A DNA stretch of 64,000 nt from Diploptera punctata (GCA_030220185.1 JASPKZ010008353.1:409501-473500); one strand, 5' to 3'; shown: positions 20,214-30,098, counted from the stretch's first letter. Translations and numbers: made by a program. The notes: a model not told the origin generated them from the sequence alone.

Positions 20214-20400
20214 GGTATTACTGTAGATTTTTTCCAACTTACAGGAATGTCTCTCCCTTCCCATAGTTTATTTAAGAATGTTAGAAATCTGTCTAAAACA
20301 GAGGATTTGTATTTTTAAATAGTTCAGTACTGATTCCATCCTCTCCAGGAGCTTTGTTGAGTCTCATTTTCGTTAATATATGTATATTCAATTATATTAG

Positions 20401-21699
20401 CCATGGAATAACGTCGAACTTGAATATGACAGTATAAAGAGAACCAGGTATATATATCCGTAAGCCATATTCTCTACGAAATGAAATATTTGGTCAGTTG
20501 AATAAATAGATAAATAGATAAATAAATACACAAATATTGCCCATATGTAATATTTCGCATAAATTATGGTAATGAACTATTTGTATGTTTGTGAAAAAAC
20601 AAATCGGGTTGGAATTATTTTTTTATATTTTATGTCAACATTTGTTTCTTTTATTTTTACAAGTTTAATTTTCACATTAAAAAACAGTAATTAATGAAAT
20701 ATTACAGCGGAATCTCTGTTTAATAGATAAAATACACTCTCACAAAAAGTGTAAATAATTAAAAATACAAAACATAAAAGTCATGTAAATTTATAATTGT
20801 ATTTAATAGCGTACATTTTATATCGTATATCGCAAGTGAAGCTCTAATTAAGTTACAGTGATGTTGAATAATTAATTATCGATAGTTGTTACGTACGATA
20901 TTTCGCTGGAAATCATATAGTTTATTCCACAGTTTATTATGTATATTTTAATTATCATGAATATCCAATATCAAGAATAGTTAAGGGGTGATGGGTGAAA
21001 AAGTGACCATTTGAGATCAAAGTGGGCATTTTTTTTTTGTTTTTTGTACTAAAAATAGCCTATTCTCTTATGTATATGTTGGGAACGTTTCAGAGGCCTA
21101 TGACGCTTCTAAGTACCCTAAAGTGCTGATTAGGTCTGTATGTTACATTTTGTATTTAAACTACTTGTAAATCTTTAAACTTGTTTTTCCACACTTATTT
21201 TCACTGCATTTTTGTACATTCAAAATTGAATGGAATTCACAAATGTTATCCTAGAAGGTTAAACGTTTTACTGCATGTCCTAAAAACAGCGGATAACAAA
21301 GTAGGGCATGGGTTTCATGATTGAAGTAGTATTTTAAGAAATAAAAAATAAAATGGATGCAATTATTCTTTTTTTTTGTTGTAATTCCACGCATGAGGTA
21401 CAACATGTTTTTCTCCCTTTGTATTCACATTATAAGAATTCTAATGCATAATGTTTTTCTAAATATTTTAGGGTCTTGTAAAAAAACAGACATTTTATTA
21501 AAACATTGTGGAACCCATTTAATTATAGTATATGCAATTTTTTTAAAAATATAATATTTAATAACTCATAAAATAAATGTCTCACAAGAATGAAACTTAA
21601 AAACACGTCATTATGTATTATGCACTGAATGTGTGTACAAGAACTCAAGTCTCTAGCCCAAACAATGCGTAAAATAAAAAGTTAACCCTTTATATTTAA
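20401..21699. other. No recognised feature
   Basis: Very AT-rich DNA. Short homopolymer T runs occur at 21031 and 21367. No gene or known repeat family was recognised. Confidence 0.4.
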
Positions 21700-21850
21700 T
21701 AATAGTCACTGCTCAGCTCTAATGGTAATGTCGTTGCTCCGTATGCAGCGGACCCGAGATCGATTCTCGGTGGGAGGAAGTTTTCTTCGTGAGGACTTTT
21801 CAGGGTCTTTCCTTCCTTTTAAATACACATACAGTAGACATGCATGAAGT
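21700..21850 (+). mobile_element. tRNA-like element
   Basis: A-box-like TGCTCAGCTCTAATGGTAATG and B-box-like GATCGATTCTC at tRNA-like spacing, followed by gggaggaagttttcttcgtg. Probably a SINE head. No second copy was seen in the window. Confidence 0.5.
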
Positions 21851-22086
21851 TTAATTCCAAGCAAAGGGTTTAATAAATTTAAATTAACTTTACCCTTAAC
21901 GGTTCATACCTAGATACGACTTGAAGGTTACACAACGTGAAGGCCTAATTGTAGCGAAATAAAATGCATTCCTAACGTTGTTACATAACTGTAAATCAGG
22001 CATTCGCAGTAAATATTAATTTATTGTGAAAATAATGTGATAAATTCCCGATTTTGCACATATGCAACAACGGGCATTATAGGGTT

Positions 22087-22185
22087 AATTTAATTTTAAA
22101 ATAAAAATAATAGTAATAATAATTATTTTATTATTATTACTATTATTACTATTATTACTATTATTACTATTATTACTATTATTAC

Positions 22186-22275
<90 letters not shown>
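22087..22275. repeat. (ATT)n/(ATTACT)n microsatellite
   Basis: A mixed aataat start, then attattact hexamer units (22130-22185), then pure att units. Confidence 0.95.
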
Positions 22276-22276
<1 letters not shown>

Positions 22277-22420
22277 ATGCTACAGAAATAATGGATACAA
22301 TAATATACCTAACCTCGAAACCCGCCATTACGAAAACGTTTTGGAGAACCCCATGAAATATTTTGCGAACCGCGTATGGGTTTGCGTACCACAGATTGCA
22401 AAACGATGTCCTAAGCTAAT

Positions 22421-22702
22421 CCATCCGTAGTAATTCTGCCCGAGGGCAGGTCCATCACTTCAGCTTTACTAGGGAATTATAGGTGTGGTAGCTTCGCGTT
22501 GCTTTCCACACCAGTGAAGGATGATGATGATGATCGTATGATTTTCGTGGGCCATTGAGTCCTCAGCTTCCTGACATTTGTCTTACAGGTGAGGAAAAAC
22601 CCCGAAGAAAAGCACATCCAGGAGCCTGTCCCCTCGGGAATCGAACCCGCGCCCGCTGCGTGACAAGGCAGCGCGCTATCTCGAGACCACATCGGTGGAC
22701 CT
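22421..22702 (-). mobile_element. SINE S2 with a 9-bp target-site duplication
   Basis: S2 on the minus strand, with TAAGCTAAT at 22412-22420 and 22703-22711 as the target-site duplication. It lacks the CATAGCAT stem present in other copies (short deletion near 22460). Confidence 0.88.
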
Positions 22703-23225
22703 TAAGCTAATGCTTTTTAATAATTCCCTGTACAATTCACCTACCTCAAATCGGGAATATTATTATTACTTCACACCTCACTGTTGATATATTCAATGTG
22801 TGTTTTATCTCCGACTCCCTACGAGAAGTTTCTATGCGCTTTTTCATTCCTCATTTGTGCCATATGTCCAGCCTATCGGAAATCAACGAGACTTAACTGT
22901 TATTATGTTAGATTTCCTATGTAGAACATGTAAACTTAGCGACAAAAAGAATGAGCCGCTTCAAAAAGCAGAGTCCCTGTTATGGCCCATTGCGCATGCT
23001 CGAAAAGCTAAAGCTGTGATTCACCAGGTAACTCACTGTTAAATGTTTTCAATACGCTGTACTTGGGTTTGATCGTCTTACATAGTTAAAGAACAATGAA
23101 GAGAGATGTTTCTAGATATTTACGAGTGTTCGACAAATGCAATATTATTCAAATTGCGACATTTCAAATAAAGCGCTAACTCTCGTTCATAGTGCAAAAG
23201 TACAAGACAACTAGTATCCGACGAT

Positions 23226-23297
23226 CGAGTAGCGTAGATCGTTAAACCACTTACAAGAAGATGACATATGTATGAAAGCCAGGGTTCGAATCCTTCA
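23226..23297 (+). other. Left tRNA-like module of composite copy A
   Basis: A box TAGCGTAGATCGTTAAACC and B box GGTTCGAATCC, 55-60 bases apart. It reads inward from the left terminus. In copy B the Tc1 element has landed inside this same module. Confidence 0.65.
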
Positions 23298-23532
23298 ACA
23301 ATGTTTTTTTATTCATTTGTATTTTCGCAAAATGCATCCTATACGTGCTGTGACATTTAATTCCAGCCACGCAATCAACGTGCACTTTACACGGTATTAA
23401 GTAATATTCCAGCCTTCGTAAACTCCATAAAACTATTTAGCTACCGGTATAAATTAAAGTGTGTGTGCAGCACCACGTTTTAATAATGCTATAAATTCAT
23501 GCAATAAAAGATAATATAGCTTTATATATTTA

Positions 23533-24765
23533 TCTTCTTCTTCTTAAACTTATTTTGTAGGTTTTTCATCCTGTTTATTTCCAAAATCACTCCTCGGAGG
23601 AAGACTTATTGAATGGGCATTCACTGTTTATCCATCTCTTCTCTGGTCTTCCTCTTGTTTTCTCCCATCCATTCGTCTATCCTCTTTAGCTCTTTTTGCA
23701 AGTAGGTTTTCTTCCATTCTTTCTATACGACCCTTCCAATATTTTCCTCTATCTATAATAAATTTAGTTATGTCTTGAATATGACATTTGTCTCTCATTT
23801 CTGTGTTGTGTATTTTATCAAATAATGTTTTCCCCTGAATATTTCTTAAGATTTTCATTTCACATGTGCTTATTATTTGTTGTATCAGTCCTAGTTTCTG
23901 CTCTATATACGATAACTGGTCGAACTGTCGTTTTGTATATGCAGGTTTTGCTTTCTATTGACATATGTTTGTTGCGCCAAATTAAATATTTAATATATCC
24001 TGATATTTGTCCTGCTTTATCAGCTTGTTTATTTACTTCTGTTATTAATTTTTCAATGTTTGTTATTAATACACCTAAAGAATTAAATTCTGACACTTGT
24101 CCTATAATTTGTCTTTCCACTTCTAATTTGCATCTTACTGGTTCTTTTGATTTTGCATAATGCACAAATTTTTATATATTTTTCTTTTATTTCTTGTATT
24201 TCTTGTATTTCATATTTTCTTTTAAACCAAGACATAACATTCCAAGAAGCAATTCTTAATATGTTTTCTTTTTCCAAATCGTAGATCTTTTCCTAGCGTT
24301 TGTCGTATTTATTTCCGTCGTTCATCCGAGGCTTGATCCTTGAGACTGCGAGCAATGTATAAGATACACCTTGAAGTGGGTTGCTAGTCCGTTTTCATGG
24401 CGGGTTTATTATTCGGGGTTTCCTCCCTAGGCCGATTGCCTTCACCCAGCTCCAGAGCTCAACCTGCCCCGTTTTATTTCGGAGTTGTCTCTCCTAGATG
24501 GGTTGTCTTGCAGGACTAAAGAACCCCATCCGCTCGTTTGTCAATCTACAAGGCAGTAGATGTAGAGTTGCCTCTTCCGTCAGGTACACCGTACCGAAGG
24601 ACTCCTCCGCTGTATCAGCCGTTGAGGTCTTCACCGTAACCCTGGCAAAGGGCCCTCACAAGGTACCATCAGCTGGGTAAACTGAACCAAGTTTTTTACG
24701 AGGTGTTATTCCTTCCCCTCACCCTTTTTCAACCTGGCTTGGGACAGGCTATGGCGGTTTTTTAT
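23533..24765 (-). mobile_element. LINE-K: internally deleted non-LTR retrotransposon
   Basis: Present in composite copy A and absent from copy B at the same site, with tatttat on both sides as a likely short duplication. On the minus strand it starts with a GC-rich 5' UTR (24765 to about 24290; words such as gggttacggtgaagacctca). The ORF opens as MEKENILRIASWNVMSWFKR (24277 down), the start of an AP-endonuclease domain (NVMS like the usual NVRS/L). Within about 35 codons the sequence jumps to the RT C-terminus: EFNSLGVLITNIEKLIT, IYKTTVRPVIVYRAETRT, EMKILRNIQGKTLFDKIHNT and GKYWKGRIERMEENLLAKR. The endonuclease core and nearly all RT are missing, so it cannot move alone. Confidence 0.8.
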
Positions 24766-24883
24766 GTGTTTATTTATTTATGGCATATTAGCGAGGAAAA
24801 GTTTCACCCTTCAATTAAAATATTTAGTTTGTATATGTCAAGTCCAGCATAATAATAGCCTATAGATGATGGGCAATAAAAAA

Positions 24884-24885
<2 letters not shown>

Positions 24886-24934
<49 letters not shown>

Positions 24935-24945
24935 GTCCATCATCG

Positions 24946-25009
<64 letters not shown>

Positions 25010-25012
25010 TAA
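24886..25012. repeat. (ATT)n then (AAT)n microsatellite
   Basis: An att tract (24886-24933), a short gtccatcatcga spacer, then an aat tract (24948-25004). The matching tract in copy B is 58806-58917. Confidence 0.9.
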
Positions 25013-25322
25013 TAAAGTAAAGTAATCCCAATACAAACCTCAGGAGGCCCTTGGGGTAGTAGGAGGTTAAAGTTCCCACTATTTCTGGACAATCGGCACT
25101 TGATGTCAGCCGGGTTGTCAGCCCTACGTGACGGCCGCCTTTACCACCAGAACAAGCGTCTGGTGCTCATTTCCGTTAGAGGCTGAGCCGACCCCAGGGC
25201 CTTAGTGCCGCCAGAAGGTTTGGGTCAGTTTATGAATCCTGACCCCACCGGGACTTGAACCCTCTACCTTTCGGCTTGTAGCTCAGTGCCTTAACCACTA
25301 CACTACGGCGTGCCCCGATAAT
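25013..25322 (-). mobile_element. SINE inserted in the AAT tract of copy A
   Basis: The minus strand starts cggggcacgccgtagtgtag, with an A box (TAGTGTAGTGGTTAAGGC) and a B-box-like GGTTCAAGTCCC, then a GC-rich body with gcggccgtcacgtagggctg and aagggcctcctgaggtttgt, and a tail attactttactttatt. It is absent from copy B. The tail flows into aat repeats, as expected for a SINE landing in or generating that tract. Confidence 0.75.
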
Positions 25323-25346
25323 AATGACAATGATGATAATGATAAT

Positions 25347-25389
<43 letters not shown>

Positions 25390-25399
25390 GTAATAATGG

Positions 25400-26040
25400 G
25401 ATGTATCAAAGGATGTGAAGAATGTAATTACCTGGGGATCAAAATTAACTTAATATGTACCCAAGAAAATGACAAATTCAAAAAGACATATCAGTAATAA
25501 CAATGTTTAACGGAGTTTTGTGGGATAAGAACATATGGATGGATACCAATTATAAATTTATAAATCCATAATTCAAAGCACGCTAAAATTTGGTGCAGAA
25601 ACTTGGCAGTTGAATAAATATTTGAGTTTAAACTTATGTCTACTGAAATGGATTCTTTTAGACGCTCAACTAGACATTCTAAATTGAAAAAAAAAATCAG
25701 AATAACAATCATCAGACAACAAATTAAATTCCAAAATTCAATATTAGATTTTGTGAGATAGGCCTACAGAAACTAGTATGGTACGGTCATACACTTAGGA
25801 TGTCAAAGAAAAGATTACCCAGTCAAGCTTTGGAATGGATTCCAACTGGGAAAGGAAAGAGAGGTCGACCTATATTTATAAGGATGGATGATGTAAGAAG
25901 AGGTATGAGGGAGCTAGGTCTGGAAGAATTGGAATATGAAGATAGAGAAGAATGGAGAAAGAAGATAATAATTTTAAAAGCTTTTGGCACAGGAAAATGT
26001 TTTATTACATTGTAAACCTATTTATAAATAGTTAAATAAT
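25400..26040 (+). mobile_element. LINE-G-like 3' fragment captured in the composite element
   Basis: Shared by both composite copies (reverse complement at 58130-58800). It reads C.YLGIKI near 25425, a TLKFGAETWQLNK block near 25590, EMDSFRRSTRHSKL near 25655, the YGHTLRMSKKRLPSQALEW block near 25775-25835, KGKRGRPIFIRMDDVRRGM, and DREEWRKK, ending about 26015. Internal stops break it. Its presence in both copies means it was captured before the element spread. The six-base insertion at 25761-25766 relative to copy B is discussed under findings. Confidence 0.8.
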
Positions 26041-26139
26041 AATAATAAAATAGTAATACTTCCAAATATTTAGTACACTGTTTCTTTAAGAATGGACAGA
26101 CAGAATAAAATAGAAAGCATTTTAGCAATTAAAAATTTT

Positions 26140-26216
26140 AACCTCATCGGGAATCGAACCTGTGACCTTTTGCATACGAATCAAGCCACTAAGCATTGAG
26201 CTAAGCGTACGCTAGC
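26140..26216 (-). other. Right tRNA-like module of composite copy A
   Basis: On the minus strand: A box (TAGCTCAATGCTTAGTGGC) and B box (GGTTCGATTCCC). It reads inward from the right terminus. The plus-strand equivalent in copy B is 57925-58000. Confidence 0.65.
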
Positions 26217-26526
26217 TAATTGCGCTTGAAAGAATACTCTTCAAAGGAAGAAGGGTAACATATTGTAGCTCACTGTACAATCAATTTACTCGTGTGAATC
26301 GCGCGTTGGAACTTGAAATACTCGAGATCAAGAGTTGGCTCATTCTTTTTATCGCTAAGTGTACTTCACTGTTACTTAGTAGTCTTTCTACAATCACATG
26401 TCTGTTCATCTTTCTTTGGTCCAAACATTTTCATAATCACTTTGTATACTCAAATACTTGTACTTACAATAGTTTTTTTCTCTTAAAAGTAACAGCAAGT
26501 ATATCTTTAGTTTAATATTACGAGTA

Positions 26527-27055
26527 CACCGTGTCCCATTCAAACCTCCCATATTTTATTTAATCATAACTTTCAAAGTATGCGGAATTATGAAATGAGG
26601 TTGGTATTAAAAAAAATAGAAACCCAAAGTATTTTTGTTTTAATTGTTGCAGTTAATTCATCTGTCGTATGTTGGACAATAATGACATAAAACAAAATGG
26701 CGAGCAGAAACTGTTTTCTGGTATGCAGAGACAAAGCCAATAATTACAGTGCAAAGAAATTACCGGAGAGAATATGGAGGAAATACACCTGATGAGAAGA
26801 CCATTGAGGCATGGCTAGAGAAGTTTCTGGCGACTGGAACCCTTAAAAAAGAATCAGGAGGTGATCCTACACGTGTTTCAGAAGATAATATTCATGAAAC
26901 TAGAGCAGAATTGAGGTGTGTTAGTGTGTGCCAATGTGTGGCAATGCAAATTCTTTGAGTTTCTGTATCGTTTAATACCGGCCTCATTTCATAATTCCGC
27001 ATACTTTGTTAGTTATGATTCATTAAAATATGGGAGGTTTGAATGGGACACCCTG
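26527..27055 (+). mobile_element. Mariner-type MITE with a transposase N-terminal remnant
   Basis: Inverted termini of about 80 bp: left CACCGTGTCCCATTCAAACC, right (reversed) CAGGGTGTCCCATTCAAACC, continuing through tatgcggaattatgaaatga. TA lies outside both ends (26525-26526 and 27056-27057). At 529 bp it is an internally deleted derivative. Confidence 0.88.
26694..26921 (+). pseudogene. Transposase N-terminal helix-turn-helix fragment
   Basis: The frame reads YAETKPITVQRNYRREYG, then DEKTIEAWLEKFLATGTLKK and GGDPTRVSEDNIHETRAELR. This is the helix-turn-helix N-terminus common to insect mariner-like transposases (the family often flagged DUF4817, with 'FQETGSV..K.GRPRVSEENVE'). GRP has become GDP. 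The catalytic region is absent because the internal deletion joins directly to the right TIR. Confidence 0.8.
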
Positions 27056-27162
27056 TATTTTACAAGAGTTGGGAGAAGACTGCCTGTAGTGTATAATAGC
27101 ATATTTTTTTAGATTTGAGCCTACGTCTAATTACTTTCTGCACGTTTTCCTGTATTTCGACC

Positions 27163-28272
27163 TACCTAACTCACTGTCTCTACTGATACCGTAGGTTCAT
27201 AGCCGCGCGAACATAAGCTCTCCATACATCTCTATCCTGAACTAATATTTTCCAATCATAACCTGTGTTATGAGTCCAACTGGATTTATTAGGCTTAAAG
27301 GACCTTCGGGACTTGGAAAAACTGGTAGCGTTTATCTAGCCGAGCGTTAGTATGAGGATGTACAGTTTACATGTTTTGAATTAAACAAAGGAAGTCTTAT
27401 TTTAAACTATTTTATTACTAACGTATAAAATAATTATAAATCTTTAGTAGTCTAACCCTAATCTAATCTAAGCCTATATTAAAACTACAGTACTTTCTTG
27501 GGGGGGGGTTGAGAAGGGAGTTGTGGAATTTTTAAATCTAACCAAATCTACATGATTAAAAATGTTATATCCCTTTTCTAAAATATAGTTTCAAAAATGT
27601 TATATGGTACTTGATTTGAAATCCAAAAGAAATGGACTACATTATTAAGAAAAAATGGTCGGTGACTTACCCTTCAGCTGTTTACACACACAAACAGACG
27701 CGAGACCCTCGCTTCTCAAGTGTTATATACTAAAGATGACCTCGAATTACCCGTAACTGTACCACTAACATTCCAAGGAACTAAATGTAGGGATGTTTAC
27801 AGTTAGCTTCAATCAAAGACTTTGATCTGAACTATACTCTATCTCAACAGACTTTGAATGTCTAAAGTCCATCTCAAACGACTTTGCTCAAATAATTAAG
27901 ATAATCTATAAAACAATAAAAAAATCTATATAAAGAACTATGTATTCATAACAACCTGTATGATCTACGTCGCTCAATCCATGGATAATGTTATTCTTCC
28001 ATCTCATTCTTGGTCTACCAACTTCGAGGCTTCCCTCTGGTTTTCCTACTGTACAAGAAGCTTCCATGCACGTCTTTCATCCCCCATTCGTTCCACAGTC
28101 TCAGCATCGCAGTCTACGAGACTTAACTTTTGTAATTATACCTAGCTTCCTATACATACAATGTAGCTCGCTACTATGTAGTTTTCTCTATTCACCTGTC
28201 CATTTATTTTTGGCCCAAACATTTTTCCTAAGAACTTTATTCTCAAATACTCGTAACAGCCAGCAACATGGT
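27163..28272 (-). mobile_element. LINE-D copy split by a 686-bp insertion
   Basis: Minus-strand LINE-D 3' end (27163-27266: taccgtaggttcatagccgc and gaacataagctctccatac) continues at 27953 with gatctacgtcgctcaatcca and goes on through the GRPRMRWKN block and the GH..M block to about 28270. Joining the two parts at AACCTGT restores the order seen at 54640-54700 and 29980-30010. Confidence 0.8.
27267..27952. mobile_element. Unclassified insertion with a 7-bp duplication and short TIRs
   Basis: It starts GTTATGAGTCCAACTGG and ends ctatgtattcataac, giving inverted termini GTTATGA...TCATAAC. AACCTGT flanks it at 27260-27266 and 27953-27959, and paralogous LINE-D copies show the filled-in sequence without the insert. 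The interior is AT-rich with a ggggggggtt run at 27501 and no ORF of note. The superfamily is unknown. Confidence 0.75.
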
Positions 28273-28273
28273 A

Positions 28274-28390
28274 TGTATAGGAAACCAAATGAAACAAGAA
28301 CAGTTAAGTCTAATAGACTGCGATGGGTAGGGCATGTTGCATGAATGGGGAATGTAAGGCGTGCATGGATGCTTCTTGTAGGAAAATGCC
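28274..28390 (+). mobile_element. LINE-D short fragment, inverted to its neighbour
   Basis: tgtataggaaaccaaatgaa, gaacagttaagtctaataga and gatgggtagggcatgttgca match the RTVKSRRLRWVGHVA part of LINE-D. It sits head to head with the minus-strand LINE-D at 28272. Confidence 0.75.
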
Positions 28391-28447
28391 CTAGTTAGCA
28401 AAATGTTAGAAAAGTCTTCCCACATTTTAAGATGTATATTGTAATCC

Positions 28448-28753
28448 AGTACACCGCTGTGGTCTCGAGGTAGTCACGCAGCGGGCCCGTGTTGGATCCC
28501 CGGTCGAGACAGGCTCCTGGGAGAGTTTTTTCTTTTCGGGGTTTCTCCTCACCTGTAAGATAAATATCAGGAAGCATAGGGCCCAACGGTCCCCGAAAAT
28601 CATCCGGTCATCATCATCATCCTTCACCGGTGTGGAAAGCAACATGAAGCTACCACATGTATAATTCCCTAGTAAAGTTGCAAATCATAGCATGAAAATG
28701 CTATGATTGCAGTGAAGGATCTGCCCTCGGGCAGAATTACTATGGATGGATGG
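28448..28753 (+). mobile_element. SINE S2 with a 10-bp target-site duplication
   Basis: ATTGTAATCC flanks it at 28438-28447 and 28754-28763. It starts agtacaccgctgtggtctcg and ends actatggatggatgg. A deletion removes part of the tRNA head between the A and B boxes (agtcacgcagcgggcccgtg). Confidence 0.9.
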
Positions 28754-28763
28754 ATTGTAATCC

Positions 28764-29592
28764 GGAATTCTTAATTATGTTGGGCAACTATGTTAAAAAC
28801 CGAAATCAGTAGATTTCATCAATCTTGTGATTCAAACACTTAAAATCATGTATTTTCTGTAATCGAGGAGCCACATCTCAATTTACTGCATCCTAAATAA
28901 ATTAGATAATTTCGATTTGCAAACACTGTCATAAAGTATTCTAGACAAAGTTATTGAATTCTATAGAATTATAAAGCATATTGACATGTGATCACTGTTA
29001 CATGAAAGTGATTCTGTCTCCTTTCGAAGGGAGTAAACACGAAAGCGTGTCTTTTTAGATGTAGTCTTGCTCTCTCATATTGTCTAAAGCAAAGTCTTCT
29101 TCATATTGACTCTTTTTTGCCTGAAGCGTGTAAACAATATCTAAAGACATCTCCTTCAAGAGAAGAACTTAGAAAAAAGACTATTTGATAGTATAAGAAG
29201 AAGTTGAAAGAAGACTGGAAACCTCTCTTTTTGCATCTTTATTGAGGGATAAAATATACACAGGTATTCGATCATAGCATTTTGAATACATCTTAGTAGA
29301 TAAAAGGAGAGACAGTCTGTCATTTGTAAAGAAAAATGACTTATGTATTAGATATGTAGAAACAAACTAAGTTTACAGCATACAGATAAGAAAAGACAGA
29401 CGAAACGGTTTGCACGTGCGTCTAGTTTATGAAGTCACCATACGTTTTCCAACTCTGAAATATATTTTTCCAACAATGCATTTACAGTTAAAAACTAGAA
29501 CGTAGCTAGCGATCAAATTTACGAAAAGTAGAATAGATTTCAATTCTTATAATCGCGTTACAGATGAAATTATAAACAAAGAACAAACATTG
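28764..29592. other. No recognised feature
   Basis: AT-rich. No gene, repeat or hairpin stands out. Confidence 0.4.
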
Positions 29593-29599
29593 TATAATA

Positions 29600-29656
<57 letters not shown>
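29593..29656. repeat. (AAT)n microsatellite
   Basis: About 20 units, directly upstream of a LINE-D copy. Confidence 0.95.
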
Positions 29657-29658
<2 letters not shown>

Positions 29659-30098
29659 CTTAGAATATATAAAACTATTTCTACCAGTTATATTACATGG
29701 AATCGAAACATGAACTCTTACTTTAAGGGAGGAAAGAGATAAGAGAGATGAACAGACAGGTGAATAGAGAAGACTGCTTAACAGTGAATTACATGATATA
29801 TTTAGGAAGTCAGATATAATGAGAACAGTTAAGTCTCGTAAACTACGACGGGCAGGACATGTGGCACAAATGGGGAATGAAAGACGTGCATGGAAGCTTC
29901 TTGTAGGAAAACCAGAAGGAAAATGTCCAGTAGGTAGACCAAAAATGAGGTGAGAGAATAACACTAACTATGATTTGAGGGAAGCAGATTATACAGGGGA
30001 TGATTGGAAAGCATTAGCTTAGGCTAGGGATATATGGAGAGCTTATGGCCGCGCGGCCATGAAACTACGGGTTCGATAGTGCCAGTGAGTTAGTTAGT
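29657..30098 (+). mobile_element. LINE-D fragment
   Basis: Reads TICFYQLYYMESKHELLL-like remains, then frame-shifted but clear PDIMRTVKSRKLRRAGHVAQ, MGNERRAWKLLVGKPEGKCP and VGRPKMR, and the ADYTGDDWKALA tail, ending cgggttcgatagtgccagt plus gttagttagtt. A deletion near 29760 removes the 'FENKVLRKIFG' block relative to 38447-38640. Confidence 0.8.

Larger units (their letters stand above)
17936..20400 (-). mobile_element. LINE-F, reverse transcriptase region, broken by two insertions
   Basis: Reading on the minus strand from about 20390: APGEDGIST (RT block), an IFKKGDK block at 19850, then at 19676 and below HLAFVDFKKALDKINKNKLL, NRGIRQGCGLSPLLFIVYMD (RT motif B), interrupted at 19343; it resumes at 18577 with LIDCLLFTDDVLLIAQ (the YADD catalytic box, here FTDD), INEFNYLGYNLTF, VLARPVLRYGSEAWTI and NEMRFMRRTAGYTKWD. 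It ends near 17936 with a frame-shifted GRP tail. Stops and frameshifts occur throughout. SINE S1 (19873-20213) and LINE-G (18578-19342) interrupt it. Relatives are at 30813-32370, 47570-47947 and 10540-10700. Confidence 0.85.
22933..26361 (+). mobile_element. Composite TIR element, copy A (with nested LINE and SINE)
   Basis: The left end AACTTAGCGACAAAAAGAAT and the right end, reversed, CACTTAGCGATAAAAAGAAT are inverted repeats of at least 20 bp. TA lies on both outer sides (22931-22932 and 26362-26363), the duplication used by Tc1/mariner elements. Between the ends are a tRNA-like segment reading inward from the left (23226-23297), a nested LINE-K (23533-24765), an AAT tract with a nested SINE (25013-25322), a LINE 3' fragment (25400-26040) and a tRNA-like segment reading inward from the right (26140-26216). 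Copy B (57777-61271, inverted) has the same order without these nested inserts. Subtracting the inserts leaves about 1.9 kb. No transposase of its own is visible. Confidence 0.85.
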
